In this document: positions 51,758-62,154 of the stretch, in pieces
Layout: each line of letters begins with the position of its first letter
How positions within the stretch are numbered: the stretch's first letter is position 1
Assembly (NCBI GenBank): GCA_031292485.1
Contig: JARLHA010000003.1
Span: 124,001-188,000, forward strand
DNA from: Mucilaginibacter sp.
GTDB taxonomy: Bacteria > Bacteroidota > Bacteroidia > Sphingobacteriales > Sphingobacteriaceae
Direction: 5' to 3'
DNA length: 64,000 nucleotides
Notes under the pieces: generated by a model
What the model was told of the DNA's origin: nothing
The model's database searches: none
What the model saw: the letters and a program-made list of their open reading frames with translations, nothing else
Made by a program: the position numbers and the translations under genes

Positions 51758-53344
51758 TTAATGTTTAACCAGGTTTATCAGGATAACATCATTTTCCCGG
51801 ATATCAAAATCGCTGGAAAGAACGGCACCGGGTTTTATTTCAATTTGCCGTATTTCTATAGGAGAGCCGTTCTGTTGCTTTAACTTTTTAACCTGTTGCA
51901 AGTTTAGCTGTCCCGGCCTACCCATATCTACGTAGCCTGTATAGGCATCGTTCACTCTGTAACCTACTTTATAAACTTCCATTGTATACTTCCCGGCCGG
52001 CATATTCGATAAATTAACTTTTACCTTGCCTTTCGTTTTGGCAGGCAAATCCTTTATGTAGTAAGCCTGGTTGTTTACTGAATCGGGCAACGTATAGGTA
52101 TAATCCCATAACAAGACCTGAACACCCCCTTTTTGATTTTTGCAAACCCACGAAGAACTGTCGCGATTGGCTAATTCAGTTTCACCTAATTTGTTTAAAA
52201 AGGAATAGGCAAAAAATGCAGGCTTTTTGATTCCTTCAATATTCATCAAACCAAATCCGCCGTGAAAAGGGGTAAAACGTGGCCCGGACTCTTCAAAAAT
52301 ATCAGTAAATGTCCAGTATGACATTGAGTTAGCCGTATTTCCAACTTGTTTTAATTTTTTAAGTATGTATGCTGCTTCGTGATAACTGTCATGAAGGGGG
52401 TCAGCAGGTGTGTAAGACGAACTCCATTCCGTATAATGTAATTCCAATCCGGGAATAGCCGAATTTTGGATCTGCTTGCGCGAATTTAAAACATCGCCAC
52501 TAACGCTCCATTCATCCTTACTAAGAACAGTACCAGTTGATCCATGCTCATCCAAAAAGCCTTGCTTTACCCCGTAGGAATGTGTGCTGATAAAATCAAT
52601 AGGCACCGAATTTTTCTTGCAGAAATCTATCATTTCGGGCACCCAGGCCGCACCTGCAGTTGCCGGACCGCCAACTTTATATGCCTGATTTACGCTTTTA
52701 ATTGCTTTTGCGCTGTATTGATATAGTTTGAAATAATCCGCCTGAGTACCGGTCCAGAAACCGTCTTTTAAATTCGGCTCATTCCAAACTTCAAAATACC
52801 AGGTCTTCACTTCGTTGGCACCATATCGCTCTGTAAAATGTTGTGTCAGATTACGGATTAACCCCTCCCATTTGTCATAATCCTTGGGGGGGGTTACATT
52901 GCCCCGCCACCAAAAAATTGTTTTACTGCCGCTGGCAAGCGCCCCCGGCATAAATCCTAATTCTACGAACGGTTTCATTCCGATACTGATAATATAGTCG
53001 TATAAAGCATCAACATACTGGTAATTATATTGCGGATTGCCTTTGTTGTCTTCGCTGTAAACAGCCATATCATCGGTGAGCAATCCGTGCATCCGGATAT
53101 ATTGGAAACCACATTCCTTCCTGGCAATAGCCAACTGTTGCTGCCAATCAGCTCTTAGACCTTCATTTGCACGACCTGCGCCTACACACGCTTTAAAAGC
53201 GGTATTCAAAGGTCCTTTTTCCTTACTAAAATTAACCTGAATAATTCGTTCGGCGCCTCCGGGGCTTTTTTGATCTCTGTTTTGAGCAAATCCATTACTT
53301 AAAAATAAACTTCCCAAAACAAGTAATAAATATTTCATTTTCAT
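51758..53344 (-). CDS. GH39 glycosidase (beta-xylosidase-like)
   Basis: 528 aa from the ATG at 53344; a TTG at 53365 is rejected. Signal peptide MKMKYLLLVLGSLFLSNGFAQ. GH39 features: acid/base Glu189 in FEVWNEPNLKDGFWTGTQADYFKLY, nucleophile Glu306 in LHYTEWSSSY, and HSYGVKQGFLDE in between. Family members hydrolyse beta-xylosides, alpha-iduronides or terminal beta-arabinosides; here a beta-xyloside of a hemicellulose is most plausible. The C-terminus is a small beta-sandwich (KGKVKVNLSNMPAGKYTMEVYKVGY). Confidence 0.9.
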   Translation of the reverse strand: MKMKYLLLVLGSLFLSNGFAQNRDQKSPGGAERIIQVNFSKEKGPLNTAFKACVGAGRANEGLRADWQQQLAIARKECGFQYIRMHGLLTDDMAVYSEDNKGNPQYNYQYVDALYDYIISIGMKPFVELGFMPGALASGSKTIFWWRGNVTPPKDYDKWEGLIRNLTQHFTERYGANEVKTWYFEVWNEPNLKDGFWTGTQADYFKLYQYSAKAIKSVNQAYKVGGPATAGAAWVPEMIDFCKKNSVPIDFISTHSYGVKQGFLDEHGSTGTVLSKDEWSVSGDVLNSRKQIQNSAIPGLELHYTEWSSSYTPADPLHDSYHEAAYILKKLKQVGNTANSMSYWTFTDIFEESGPRFTPFHGGFGLMNIEGIKKPAFFAYSFLNKLGETELANRDSSSWVCKNQKGGVQVLLWDYTYTLPDSVNNQAYYIKDLPAKTKGKVKVNLSNMPAGKYTMEVYKVGYRVNDAYTGYVDMGRPGQLNLQQVKKLKQQNGSPIEIRQIEIKPGAVLSSDFDIRENDVILINLVKH

Positions 53345-53401
53345 TTTATAAATATGCGCCCCCAAATGTTGCCGGAGGCCTGTTAATACTTCAGTTTTAA
53401 C

Positions 53402-55558
53402 TTACTTAACATTAATCGTAACGGTTTGCCTGATATCTTTTGATGATGAAGCAGCCAGGATCCGGTATTGGCCAGGTTCAACAACCCATTTACTTAATTT
53501 ACTGTCAAAATAGGCGAGATCGCCCGCATTGATATTTATTGAAACAGCAGCGGTCTTTGCCGGCGCTATCATCATCTTTTTAAATGCCTTTAATTCTTTC
53601 GCGGGCCGTAAAACCGAAGAATTTACTTTGCTGATGTAAAGCTGAACAACTTCTTTACCGGCAACGCTGCCTGTGTTCTTAACTTTTAGAGATACCGTTA
53701 TTTTGTCTTCCGGTTTGTAGGTTTTCTTATCGGTAGCCAAATCAGTATAGGTAAAATTGGTATAAGATAACCCATAACCAAAACAGTATAAAGGATTAAT
53801 ATTCTTAGTATCGTACCAGCGATAGCCAACCAGTATGCCCTCTTTGTAATCAGCCGTCATCTCTTTACCCGGATAAGTATTTAAGGCAGAAGCTGGTGAA
53901 TCTTTTAATGAGACAGGGAAAGTAAACGGCATCCTGCCGGATGGGTTCACTACGCCTTTTAAAACATCAGCCAATGCATTCCCCGCCTCAGACCCGTTAA
54001 ACCACGACCAAACAATGGTATGATTTGCCTTTTTGATTTCATTCAGATCATACGGAGCGCCCGCCATTATAACAATAATTGTATTGGGGTTGGCCGCGCT
54101 AACTGCGTTAACCAATGCCTGTTCTCCAAAAGGCAGCTCCAGATTTTTACGGTCATGGCCTTCGCTTTCATATTCGCGATTTGAGCCGATGCACAAAATG
54201 GCAATATCGGTTGTTTTTGCAAGCGCTACGGCCTGGTCGATCAGGTTTTGGTCGGGTTGATCATAGCCACTATTCTGTGCATCAGTATTGTTTGCCGAAT
54301 AGTTAGCCCTGTAACCCCGGGCAAAACTGATGCTGGCCGTGTTGCCGAATCTTGATTTTATACCTTCTAATGCCGTTACCTCATGTTTCGCTTTTACACC
54401 GGCCCCATACCCTCCCAAAGCAAATGTGCGGGTGGCATTATCGCCAATTACCGCAATACTTTTAATTTTTCCTGCGTTCAACGGCAGTATATTAGCATCG
54501 TTTTTTAATAAAACGATAGATTCCGACGCGATATCGTATGCGCTTTTGGTGTGGGCGGGTGTAGCAATGGAGCCTTCAGGGTGATTGGCACTCATGGAGG
54601 TATGGCAGATCAGCCATAAAATCCTTCTTACTTTATCATCAATTGTTTTTACTGATACCTGCCCTGATTTTACCGCCGCAAGCAATGGTTTAGCGAAGTA
54701 CCACTCGTCATACGGCCCGCTCGACCCCATTTCTATATCCAGGCCATTGTTAGCGGCAGCAACGGTGTGGTGCACGCCGCTCCAATCTGACATGACAACA
54801 CCTTTAAACCCCCACTCCTTTTTTAATACTTTGTTCAGTAAAAAGTCATTCTCCGAACACCAGTAGCCATTCACTTTATTATAGGCAGACATAACTGCAT
54901 AAGCATCTCCTTGCTGCACAGCGGCTTTAAATGCCGGCAAATAGATTTCGCGCAGCGCCCTTTCATCAACTATCGTGTTTACACTATCACGGTTAAGCTC
55001 CTGGTTATTGGCAGCAAAGTGTTTTATACAAGCTGCTACATGCTGACTTTGAATCCCTTTTACTGACTGAATAGCTAATTGACTGTTCAAATAAGGGTCT
55101 TCGGAATAATATTCGTAAGTGCGGCCGCAAAGCGGCATTCTGCAAATATTGAATGCCGGTGCAAGCATTATATTTTTTTTTCGGGCATTAGCTTCCTCTC
55201 CAATAACTACGCCGTATTTATTTGCCAGTACAGGGTTCCATGTCGCTGCAATTGCCGAACCGTTTGGTAAAAATGTAGCGGAATCGGTCGTCCAGTTGGC
55301 CGAAGCCCAGTCGAAGCGCTTGATCTCTTCGCGCACGCCTAATGGGCCATCGTCGCATGTTAGTTCAGGGATACGTAAACGCGGTACGCCTGCTGATGAA
55401 AACAACGCATTGCCATGAAGCATTTCAATTTTTTCTTCAAGGGTCATTCTTTTAACTATCCTGTTGATTTTTATCTGGAGATCTGTTTCATTCTTTTTTT
55501 GTGCAAAAACGTTGACGAACAGAAAAAACACAAATGCACTGGTTATTATATACTTCAT
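53402..55558 (-). CDS. GH3 beta-glucosidase-like enzyme
   Basis: 718 aa, signal peptide MKYIITSAFVFFLFVNVFAQ. N-terminal barrel with nucleophile Asp258 in GVVMSDWSGV and the conserved CIKHFAANN near 177-185; alpha/beta sandwich (SIVLLKNDANILPL ... AVIGDNATRTFALGG); C-terminal fibronectin type III-like domain (VSLKVKNTGSVAGKEVVQLYISK). Likely removes terminal beta-glucose units from backbone oligosaccharides made by the GH5 enzyme of the same locus; beta-xylosidase activity is possible. 205 bp separate it from the esterase gene upstream. Confidence 0.92.
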   Translation of the reverse strand: MKYIITSAFVFFLFVNVFAQKKNETDLQIKINRIVKRMTLEEKIEMLHGNALFSSAGVPRLRIPELTCDDGPLGVREEIKRFDWASANWTTDSATFLPNGSAIAATWNPVLANKYGVVIGEEANARKKNIMLAPAFNICRMPLCGRTYEYYSEDPYLNSQLAIQSVKGIQSQHVAACIKHFAANNQELNRDSVNTIVDERALREIYLPAFKAAVQQGDAYAVMSAYNKVNGYWCSENDFLLNKVLKKEWGFKGVVMSDWSGVHHTVAAANNGLDIEMGSSGPYDEWYFAKPLLAAVKSGQVSVKTIDDKVRRILWLICHTSMSANHPEGSIATPAHTKSAYDIASESIVLLKNDANILPLNAGKIKSIAVIGDNATRTFALGGYGAGVKAKHEVTALEGIKSRFGNTASISFARGYRANYSANNTDAQNSGYDQPDQNLIDQAVALAKTTDIAILCIGSNREYESEGHDRKNLELPFGEQALVNAVSAANPNTIIVIMAGAPYDLNEIKKANHTIVWSWFNGSEAGNALADVLKGVVNPSGRMPFTFPVSLKDSPASALNTYPGKEMTADYKEGILVGYRWYDTKNINPLYCFGYGLSYTNFTYTDLATDKKTYKPEDKITVSLKVKNTGSVAGKEVVQLYISKVNSSVLRPAKELKAFKKMMIAPAKTAAVSININAGDLAYFDSKLSKWVVEPGQYRILAASSSKDIRQTVTINVK

Positions 55559-55763
55559 GAAATGTTAATTTAATTTGAACATATTATTTACTTCAATTTC
55601 CCGAGCACCTTATTACGTTCGGGTAATCCTCGATTATTATACCTTAATACACCTGCAAACCTTCCTCCATTGTTGTCGAGTTTCGCTTGAACGCAGAAAA
55701 CTCATCCTTCGGCATGATCAAATATTTTAATTTTTGGTATAATAAAATTCAATGTTATCCTAT

Positions 55764-57344
55764 TCACTTCGAATTGACCCACCTCTCCCCTTCCGCCGTG
55801 ATCCTCCATTTAAAATACATATCCAGAACCTTAAGCGACTTTTCACCTGGCACCGGCCCTGTATGAGGTGTTTGGCTAAAGTACATAACCACAGGCTTGC
55901 TATTTGTGAAAGCCGGCCATGCGGGGACATCTTTTCCGTTCGGGTTACCATATTTGGTGAAGTTAATCCAGTATGTTCCCATCGCCGCCGAAATCTCCAG
56001 ATCAGATTTTGTAGTCTGAGTGTTCGTTGGGTCAATATGCTGGAAAACATAGGAAACATCCTGCGCATGCGGCGAGCCATGCCCGAAATCGGGCGAATCT
56101 TTAGGATAAACAGGGTGCTGATCGAAACAGTAATAATACACCTTAGACTTACCAGTTTCGGACTGAAGCCGCGCCCAGGTCCAGTTATGCCATCCAAAGG
56201 CGGCATCGCGGACCAAATCCCGGGCAGTTTTCGTTATAGTATTTTCTCCGACGGGGTATGCGTTGAGTAAATCTCCGGCAAATCGGCCATACCTCAGTTT
56301 AACGTTTTCAATAAATTCCTTTGGCGTTTTTTCCGGTAAAAAACTCAATCCTTCGTCTGAGTTGTAGCCGATGAGAACCGGAACATCATTATACTTCCCT
56401 TCCTGGTATAACTTATATTGATCTTCAGGGAGCACATACCCATCTATTATCGGCCAGGCGCTACCCGTTCCCCATCCCATCGGCAGTTTTTCAGCATCCA
56501 TTTTTCGAAGTTCAGCAAGGGAAGATACCCTGGCTTTTCTTAAATATTCTTCCCCTTCAGCCTCAGCCTGTTTCAGCGTTTTCATATTTTCGCCAGGATA
56601 AGTGACAGGTCGTGTTGGCCCGAACGATGCGCCGCTTTGTGAAATCGCACCGCGGAAAAGCCCTTTTGCCAGTGGCGAAGCACATAACATACTTACAGAA
56701 ATTGCCCCGGCCGATTCGCCGAAGATTGTTACTTTATCAGGGTCGCCCCCAAATGCGGCAATGTTCTTTTGTATCCATTTGAGCCCGGCAATCTGGTCGA
56801 GCAAACCATAATTTCCCGAAACGTGACCTGGATTTTCGGCGCTTAATTCAGGATGTGCCAAGAATCCGAGTTGACCTACCCTGTAAGCGATACTTACGAA
56901 CACAACACCTTTTTTTGCAAGCTGTTCGCCATCATACCACGATTCAGCCGTCGATCCGGCGCTGAACCCGCCTCCATAAATCCAAACAAGCACCGGCAGG
57001 TGTTCGTTAGCCGATTTTGCAGGTGTCCATACATTCAGGTACAGGCAGTCTTCGCTTTTTCCGGCAGCTGGGTTACCTGCCTGAATGGGCGAGTGTGCAA
57101 ATCTTGTGGTCAACCTCACACTGTCCCATTTTTCAACGGGTTGCGGCTCACGCCAGCGTAAGCCGCCAACAGGAGGGGCTGCAAAGGGGATTCCTCTGAA
57201 TATAGTCAAGCCGTTTTCGGCAGATCCTTGTATCCATCCACCTTCAACTTTGATTTTTTCAGGTTGCCCCATTACATAAGTATTAGATGTTAATAAAACT
57301 GCTATTACCAAGAACAAGATATTTCCTGCGGCCTTTGCTTTCAT
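55764..57344 (-). CDS. Secreted carboxylesterase (type-B, p-nitrobenzyl esterase-like)
   Basis: 526 aa, signal peptide to about 26 (NTYVMGQ). Alpha/beta hydrolase with nucleophile Ser211 in FGESAGA, Glu331 in NSDEG, His426 in GSPHAQDVS, and the oxyanion loop GGGFSAG at 124-130. SEDCLYLNVWTP is the classic type-B signature. In a PUL it may remove acetyl or acyl groups from the glycan before the glycosidases act. The gene starts exactly where the upstream GH3 gene ends, with no spacer, so the two are coupled. Confidence 0.9.
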   Translation of the reverse strand: MKAKAAGNILFLVIAVLLTSNTYVMGQPEKIKVEGGWIQGSAENGLTIFRGIPFAAPPVGGLRWREPQPVEKWDSVRLTTRFAHSPIQAGNPAAGKSEDCLYLNVWTPAKSANEHLPVLVWIYGGGFSAGSTAESWYDGEQLAKKGVVFVSIAYRVGQLGFLAHPELSAENPGHVSGNYGLLDQIAGLKWIQKNIAAFGGDPDKVTIFGESAGAISVSMLCASPLAKGLFRGAISQSGASFGPTRPVTYPGENMKTLKQAEAEGEEYLRKARVSSLAELRKMDAEKLPMGWGTGSAWPIIDGYVLPEDQYKLYQEGKYNDVPVLIGYNSDEGLSFLPEKTPKEFIENVKLRYGRFAGDLLNAYPVGENTITKTARDLVRDAAFGWHNWTWARLQSETGKSKVYYYCFDQHPVYPKDSPDFGHGSPHAQDVSYVFQHIDPTNTQTTKSDLEISAAMGTYWINFTKYGNPNGKDVPAWPAFTNSKPVVMYFSQTPHTGPVPGEKSLKVLDMYFKWRITAEGERWVNSK

Positions 57345-59936
57345 TTACCGGATTGCTACTTTAACCATTTTCAAATCTTTAACATCAGAACTATTCCCGT
57401 AATAAATCTCATATTCGCCTGGAGTAACCACCATTTTTCCCTGTTTCCATTCAAAAAATTCAAAAGAAGAAGGATTGAGGTTAATGGAAACTTCCTGGCT
57501 TTTGCCTGCTGGAATTTCCACCCGATTAAATCCCCGCAATGTTTTTAACGGACCTTCAATGTCGTTCACTTTACGGATATAAACCTGCACTACCTCAACA
57601 CCATCGCGCTTTCCGGCATTTGTTACCGGCACGGTTAACTGAATGGTTTCACTGGTTCCGATATCGGTTTTACTCAACCGGGCTTCGCCAATTTTGAAAG
57701 TTGTATAACTCAAGCCATAGCCGAAAGGAAAAAGGGCATCGTTCATGAACCGATAAGTACGACCTTTCATGGAATAATCTTCAAAATTACCCAACTGGTC
57801 CGAATTTTTGTAGAATGTTATAGGCAGTTTTCCTGATGGATTATAATCACCAAATAACACGTCTGCAACAGCCTGCCCGCCTGATTGCCCGCCGTACCAG
57901 GCCTGTAGTATGGCATCGCAACTTTCAGTTTCGGGCGTCAATGCGATAGCAGAACCGGAACAATTTACAAACACAACCTTTTTACCGGCTTTTTTCAGGG
58001 CCTGCAAATATTTACGCTGTGATGCGGGAAGGTTAATGTCCGTACGGTCCCCGCCTTTAAACCCGGGAATTTCTATCGGCATTTCTTCACCTTCTAATTT
58101 GGAAGAAATCCCGCCAACAAAAACCACTACGTCTATTCCCTTTAATTTGCTGATCAAGTCATCATAATTTACAGGAATTTCCCGGCCAAAATTTAGTTTT
58201 AAACTGGCATCTGCCCAGTCAAAAACCGCCGAAAACCAGATTTCAATTTTATATTCTTTTCCGGCTTCTACCTTGAATGGTATCCTGAAAGGTACAGCCT
58301 GGTACGAATCCTTATTCAGCAATGTATCGCCGTTAACAACAATCTGACATTTTCCGGCATACTCCAATTTGAAAACCAGCATTTCGGATCGTAAAGCTTT
58401 GTACACCGTTTCATATTTGCCGGAAAATCCTTTGAGGTTTACCCCCGCGCCAAATTGATGCTGCCCAGCTGTTGTTAGCTGTACAGGGTTGGTGATCTGA
58501 TCATGCGCTGCTATATCCCCCTTAAAGTCCTTGTTGTTCCAATAAGATGCCTTTATTCCTGTTTTACCATCAAACGAGGAACTTCCAACAAGACTTTCGG
58601 TAATCATGTCCTCAGTAAGATCGCAACCTTTATCGTAAAATATAGCGCTCGCGGGGAGCTTGGATTTAATCCCATCCAGAACGGTAATGATATTTGCCGG
58701 ATAACCATTGTAGTTGCCCAGCATAACAGGTTTTTCATCTGCATTAGGGCCAATTACCGCTATTTTTTTTTCTGATTTGAACAGTGGAAGAATATTGTTT
58801 TTGTTCTGCAGCAAGGTCATCGATTCCTGCGCCATTTGAAGCGTGAGTTTCTGATGATCTTTGGAATTCACCACAGACATAGGAATTTTTGACCAGGAAA
58901 CCAGAGAGTCGTTGTCCATTTCGCCAAGGTCGAAACGACCAGTCAATACCCGCATCAAATGCTTATTTATTTCATCCTCCGTTATCAGTCCCTTTTTCAC
59001 AGCCTGCGGTAATTTGCCAAATGCATATCCAAATCCGCATTCAACATCGGTTCCGGCCAAAACAGCTTTGGAAGCTGCATGAACGTCGTCGGATGAAACT
59101 TTATGATTGTTATAAAAATCGGCTATCGCCCCGCAGTCAGAAACAACTAAATATTTAAAGCCCCAATCATCACGAAGTATTTTCTCGAGTAAGCGATTGC
59201 TGCCGCAGCAAGGTTCATCGTCCAACCGCTGGTAAGCACACATCACTTCACGGACATCGGCTTCCTGAACCAATGATTTGAACGCCGGCAAATAGGTCTC
59301 CCATAAATCACGCTGGCTGATGTTATTGAGATTAAGCGTATGCCGGCTCCATTCCGGGCCAGAATGAACAGCAAAATGCTTGGCACAGGCCAGCAACTTT
59401 TTATATCTGGAATCAGAGGGTCCCTGAAGGCCGTTTACGACCGAAATACCCATACGCGAGGTTAAATAAGGGTCTTCCCCGTATGTTTCCTGTCCACGGC
59501 CCCAACGCGGGTCGCGAAATATATTGATATTGGGAGTCCAAACCGAAAGGTTCAGAAACGCACGGTTTTCTTCGCCATTTTTTCTCGCCTGGTTGTATTT
59601 GGCGCGAAATTCGTCAGAAACAGCGTCGAATACATTGTAAACGAGTTTTTCGTCAAATGAAGCAGCCATCCCGATTGGTTCAGGAAAAACCGTAACACCA
59701 TTGCTTTGCGCAAGGCCATGCAAAGCTTCACTCCACCAATTGAATTTTTTTATTCCCAATCGGGGAATAGCTTCCGACTGATCGCACATCAGGGTGGCTT
59801 TCTCTTGTAATGAGAGGCGGGATATTAAATCCTTCGCCCTCTCTTCGGAAGTCAACTTAGGATTCTGATAAGGCAATTGCCCAAAGAGATTTAACGAAAA
59901 CAATAAAACAGCACCAATTATTAAACCTCTTTTCAT
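57345..59936 (-). CDS. GH3 glycosidase with an inserted PA14 domain
   Basis: 863 aa, signal peptide MKRGLIIGAVLLFSLNLFGQ. GH3 barrel with KHFAVHSGPE and nucleophile Asp267 in YLVVSDCGA; an alpha/beta sandwich interrupted by a PA14 module at about 455-585 (IKASYWNNKDFKGD ... KEYKIEIWFSAVFDWADASLKLNF); C-terminal fibronectin III-like domain. The layout is that of xylosidase/arabinosidase-like or beta-glucosidase GH3 enzymes of Bacteroidota; the PA14 insert shapes the substrate pocket. First gene after the 541-bp gap, with its own promoter and operator-like repeat. Confidence 0.92.
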   Translation of the reverse strand: MKRGLIIGAVLLFSLNLFGQLPYQNPKLTSEERAKDLISRLSLQEKATLMCDQSEAIPRLGIKKFNWWSEALHGLAQSNGVTVFPEPIGMAASFDEKLVYNVFDAVSDEFRAKYNQARKNGEENRAFLNLSVWTPNINIFRDPRWGRGQETYGEDPYLTSRMGISVVNGLQGPSDSRYKKLLACAKHFAVHSGPEWSRHTLNLNNISQRDLWETYLPAFKSLVQEADVREVMCAYQRLDDEPCCGSNRLLEKILRDDWGFKYLVVSDCGAIADFYNNHKVSSDDVHAASKAVLAGTDVECGFGYAFGKLPQAVKKGLITEDEINKHLMRVLTGRFDLGEMDNDSLVSWSKIPMSVVNSKDHQKLTLQMAQESMTLLQNKNNILPLFKSEKKIAVIGPNADEKPVMLGNYNGYPANIITVLDGIKSKLPASAIFYDKGCDLTEDMITESLVGSSSFDGKTGIKASYWNNKDFKGDIAAHDQITNPVQLTTAGQHQFGAGVNLKGFSGKYETVYKALRSEMLVFKLEYAGKCQIVVNGDTLLNKDSYQAVPFRIPFKVEAGKEYKIEIWFSAVFDWADASLKLNFGREIPVNYDDLISKLKGIDVVVFVGGISSKLEGEEMPIEIPGFKGGDRTDINLPASQRKYLQALKKAGKKVVFVNCSGSAIALTPETESCDAILQAWYGGQSGGQAVADVLFGDYNPSGKLPITFYKNSDQLGNFEDYSMKGRTYRFMNDALFPFGYGLSYTTFKIGEARLSKTDIGTSETIQLTVPVTNAGKRDGVEVVQVYIRKVNDIEGPLKTLRGFNRVEIPAGKSQEVSINLNPSSFEFFEWKQGKMVVTPGEYEIYYGNSSDVKDLKMVKVAIR

Positions 59937-59950
59937 ATATTATTTTACAT

Positions 59951-59979
59951 CATAAATATCACTGCAATATCGTTTGCAA
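59951..59979 (-). promoter_or_regulatory. Promoter of the GH3-esterase unit with TGCAA/TTGCA inverted repeat
   Basis: Minus strand TTG (59979-59977), 18 nt, then TATTTATG (59958-59951), one mismatch from TAnnTTTG; the start codon follows 15 nt later. Within it, TGCAA (59963-59967) and TTGCA (59974-59978) form an inverted repeat with a 6-nt spacer that covers the -33 element. The half-site is the same as in the 18-bp palindrome before susC (36398-36415), so both promoters may share a regulator. Confidence 0.5.
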
Positions 59980-60029
59980 GCGTTATATATTTTTCAGGCA
60001 TCAACGAACCTGCATTTTGTTCAGGCAGC

Positions 60030-60137
60030 TCAATCCCTCATCCGGTCTTTTGGCAATAACCTGATGACGAGCAAACCCACTATTGGGCTTATTAATATCC
60101 AGGCTGTGAAAAAAATCCCCATTGAATCTTTTTTTAA
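60030..60137 (-). pseudogene. C-terminal fragment of a membrane transporter (MFS-like)
   Basis: A minus strand frame between stop codons reads about 35 residues: LKKDSMGIFFTAWILI, then SPIVGLLVIRLLPKDRMRD and a stop. It is one long hydrophobic helix with a basic tail, as at the end of a sugar transporter of the major facilitator type. No matching upstream part is found in the same frame, so it appears to be the tail of a deleted gene. The rest of the 541-bp gap (59937-60477) has a 66-codon frame at 60134-60334 without recognisable family and a CTCTCC/GGAGAG-type repeat near 60390. Confidence 0.35.
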
Positions 60138-60477
60138 TTAACAAATCCAGAAAAATATGTAATAATCCGCGCCCTGCCGCCCCTACCAATGTATGTTAAA
60201 TCATATATATCGTTTTTCACATCATACAGCAGTACTGCTTTATCCATTTTGCGCAAGGCAGTATCTATCTGTGCTTTGCTTTCATGAAGGTGCCGGGCAG
60301 GCGGGTAACATTCAAGCCTTACTATTTCATGCATTTTATATAATGCTCCGCAATGACCAGGCTGCTCAAACCCCTCAATCGCCCCACCTTTATTCCTTTC
60401 CGTCGGAGAGGAATTAAAAGTGAGGCGATAAAATAAAACACAGGGAGTTTTAGAGGTGTTTTATATAAACAACGGGC

Positions 60478-62103
60478 CTATTTAAACGGTGTGCCTTGTC
60501 CATAAGCAGCTATACCTCTATTTACGCCAACTTTTATAGAATCCAGTGTTACCTGGTCGCCTACATACGCTGCCGCCCCGGAAGGCCGGTTAAATACACC
60601 TGCCCATAAATATGGTATTACGCCATTTGCTTTGGCCTGTTGTGCAATATAAGCCGTGAAATGCGTCGCAGATGCTAATGCTTTTAACGAATCGGCAGGA
60701 TACCCTGTTAATCTCTCAGCGTGATACTGCGGCGCATATTCGCCCATAAACAATGGAATACCCTTATCCGCAAATCTTTTTTTCACAGTTTTAAATATAG
60801 AATCTGCATAATTTTCTTCGTTATAACTGCAATTGCGGTCCAAAAACAGCGTGTTTGTGGTATGGTAGGTATCGTATTTACCGTTTACAAAATACGTCTT
60901 CCTGCTCCCCCAGAAATACAACTCTTTGCCCCAGCTTGCGTCTCCTCCCAATATGCAAAACTGCGACGGGCTATAATAGTGGAACTCAAGCATCATTTTA
61001 TGAGGCGTAGGGTCGGTAGGTAGCGAAGGTGTTTTATACACATTAGTCGGATCCAAATATTGATTAAGAATATCAGTTGATGCAGAAGGCGACTGAATAA
61101 CTAAAGTACGATAAACATTTTTCCCTCCGGTACTACGCACTGCGTTAATAAACGTTTGGTGATAACGCATTACGGCAAGCATTGATGACATATCCGTACC
61201 AACGGTTTCGTTGAGACTGGCGAACATCAAATGCTCGTCAAAATCGCGCATAGCCGTAGCTATTTGCTCCCAAAACGCTTTATGCTTGGCATTAGCGGTA
61301 TCTTGGACAGCACCTGTAGGTTGTGTACTAGGATTATTGCCATTATTTCCATTATTATTTCCCGGATCATAATGGATATTAATGGTCACATATATACCAT
61401 CGTTAATGGCATATTGGACTATCTGGTGAATGCGGGCAAGCCATACCGGGTCTATTTGGGCAGTTTTCGTGTTGATTACATGCCCACCGTTCGCTATAGT
61501 CCCATCGTAACGAATAGGTATCCTTACGGCATTTACCCCATTTGCTTTCAGCATATCAAACTGTTGCTGGGTAATTGGCGGCGGCCCCCACGACCCTTGT
61601 TCGCTACCCGGCGCTTCCAAGGTGTTATAGAAATTCCAACCATAGGTGATATTATTAGCTATTTGCGAAGCAGTACTGCTCATGCCGCTTGCGTCAGCTG
61701 CTATGGCCGATGTATTGTAGGATGGATAAATAATAACATCCTGCCACACCGTAATCCGCCTGATTTGACCATTACCTGCATTTAAATTTAAAAGCAACGA
61801 ACGGCTCGCGCCCAATTTATTATTAGCCGCACCCGTTAAAGTAATGGTAGCGGCGCCGCTACCACCCGATGTTTGGCTTAATTTCAGCCATCCCAAACCA
61901 GTAGTGTCAATACTCCACGCGGCATTGGAATTAAATGTTAACGCTACAGCACCCCCACCCGCAGGTATCGTATCTGTAATATTACCAAGCGTAAGTTGCG
62001 CGGCATTTATACTGTTTTTCTTGCAGGAAACGACAGCCGCCAGTGCTATAAATATCCCGGCAATCTTGTACGCCGTCCCTATTTTTTTTATCATCATTTT
62101 CAT
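60478..62103 (-). CDS. BACON-GH5 endoglucanase/xyloglucanase-like lipoprotein
   Basis: 541 aa from the ATG at 62103; a TTG two codons upstream is rejected. Lipobox at VVSC with acylated Cys27, so it is surface or periplasm anchored. BACON domain at about 36-122 (IPAGGGAVALTFNSNAAWSI ... ITVWQDV), then a GH5 barrel: GWNFYNTLEAPG, NGVNAVRIPIRY, acid/base Glu299 in SLNET, and nucleophile Glu455 in FMGEYAPQY. BACON-GH5 lipoproteins with this layout include Bacteroides endo-xyloglucanases that cut the backbone at the cell surface. A Gly/Asn-rich loop follows NIHYDPG (about 248-258). Follows the glycan-binding protein gene by 51 bp. Confidence 0.88.
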   Translation of the reverse strand: MKMMIKKIGTAYKIAGIFIALAAVVSCKKNSINAAQLTLGNITDTIPAGGGAVALTFNSNAAWSIDTTGLGWLKLSQTSGGSGAATITLTGAANNKLGASRSLLLNLNAGNGQIRRITVWQDVIIYPSYNTSAIAADASGMSSTASQIANNITYGWNFYNTLEAPGSEQGSWGPPPITQQQFDMLKANGVNAVRIPIRYDGTIANGGHVINTKTAQIDPVWLARIHQIVQYAINDGIYVTINIHYDPGNNNGNNGNNPSTQPTGAVQDTANAKHKAFWEQIATAMRDFDEHLMFASLNETVGTDMSSMLAVMRYHQTFINAVRSTGGKNVYRTLVIQSPSASTDILNQYLDPTNVYKTPSLPTDPTPHKMMLEFHYYSPSQFCILGGDASWGKELYFWGSRKTYFVNGKYDTYHTTNTLFLDRNCSYNEENYADSIFKTVKKRFADKGIPLFMGEYAPQYHAERLTGYPADSLKALASATHFTAYIAQQAKANGVIPYLWAGVFNRPSGAAAYVGDQVTLDSIKVGVNRGIAAYGQGTPFK

Positions 62104-62154
62104 ATTCAATTGGTTTAAAAGCCCTGCAGCGATATGCTGCTGCGGGGCTATAGC

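Noticed and set aside
60134..60334. 66-codon minus strand frame between GH5 and GH3
   Set aside because: It looks partly protein-like but matches no family and has no partner; kept only as a remark in the gap description.
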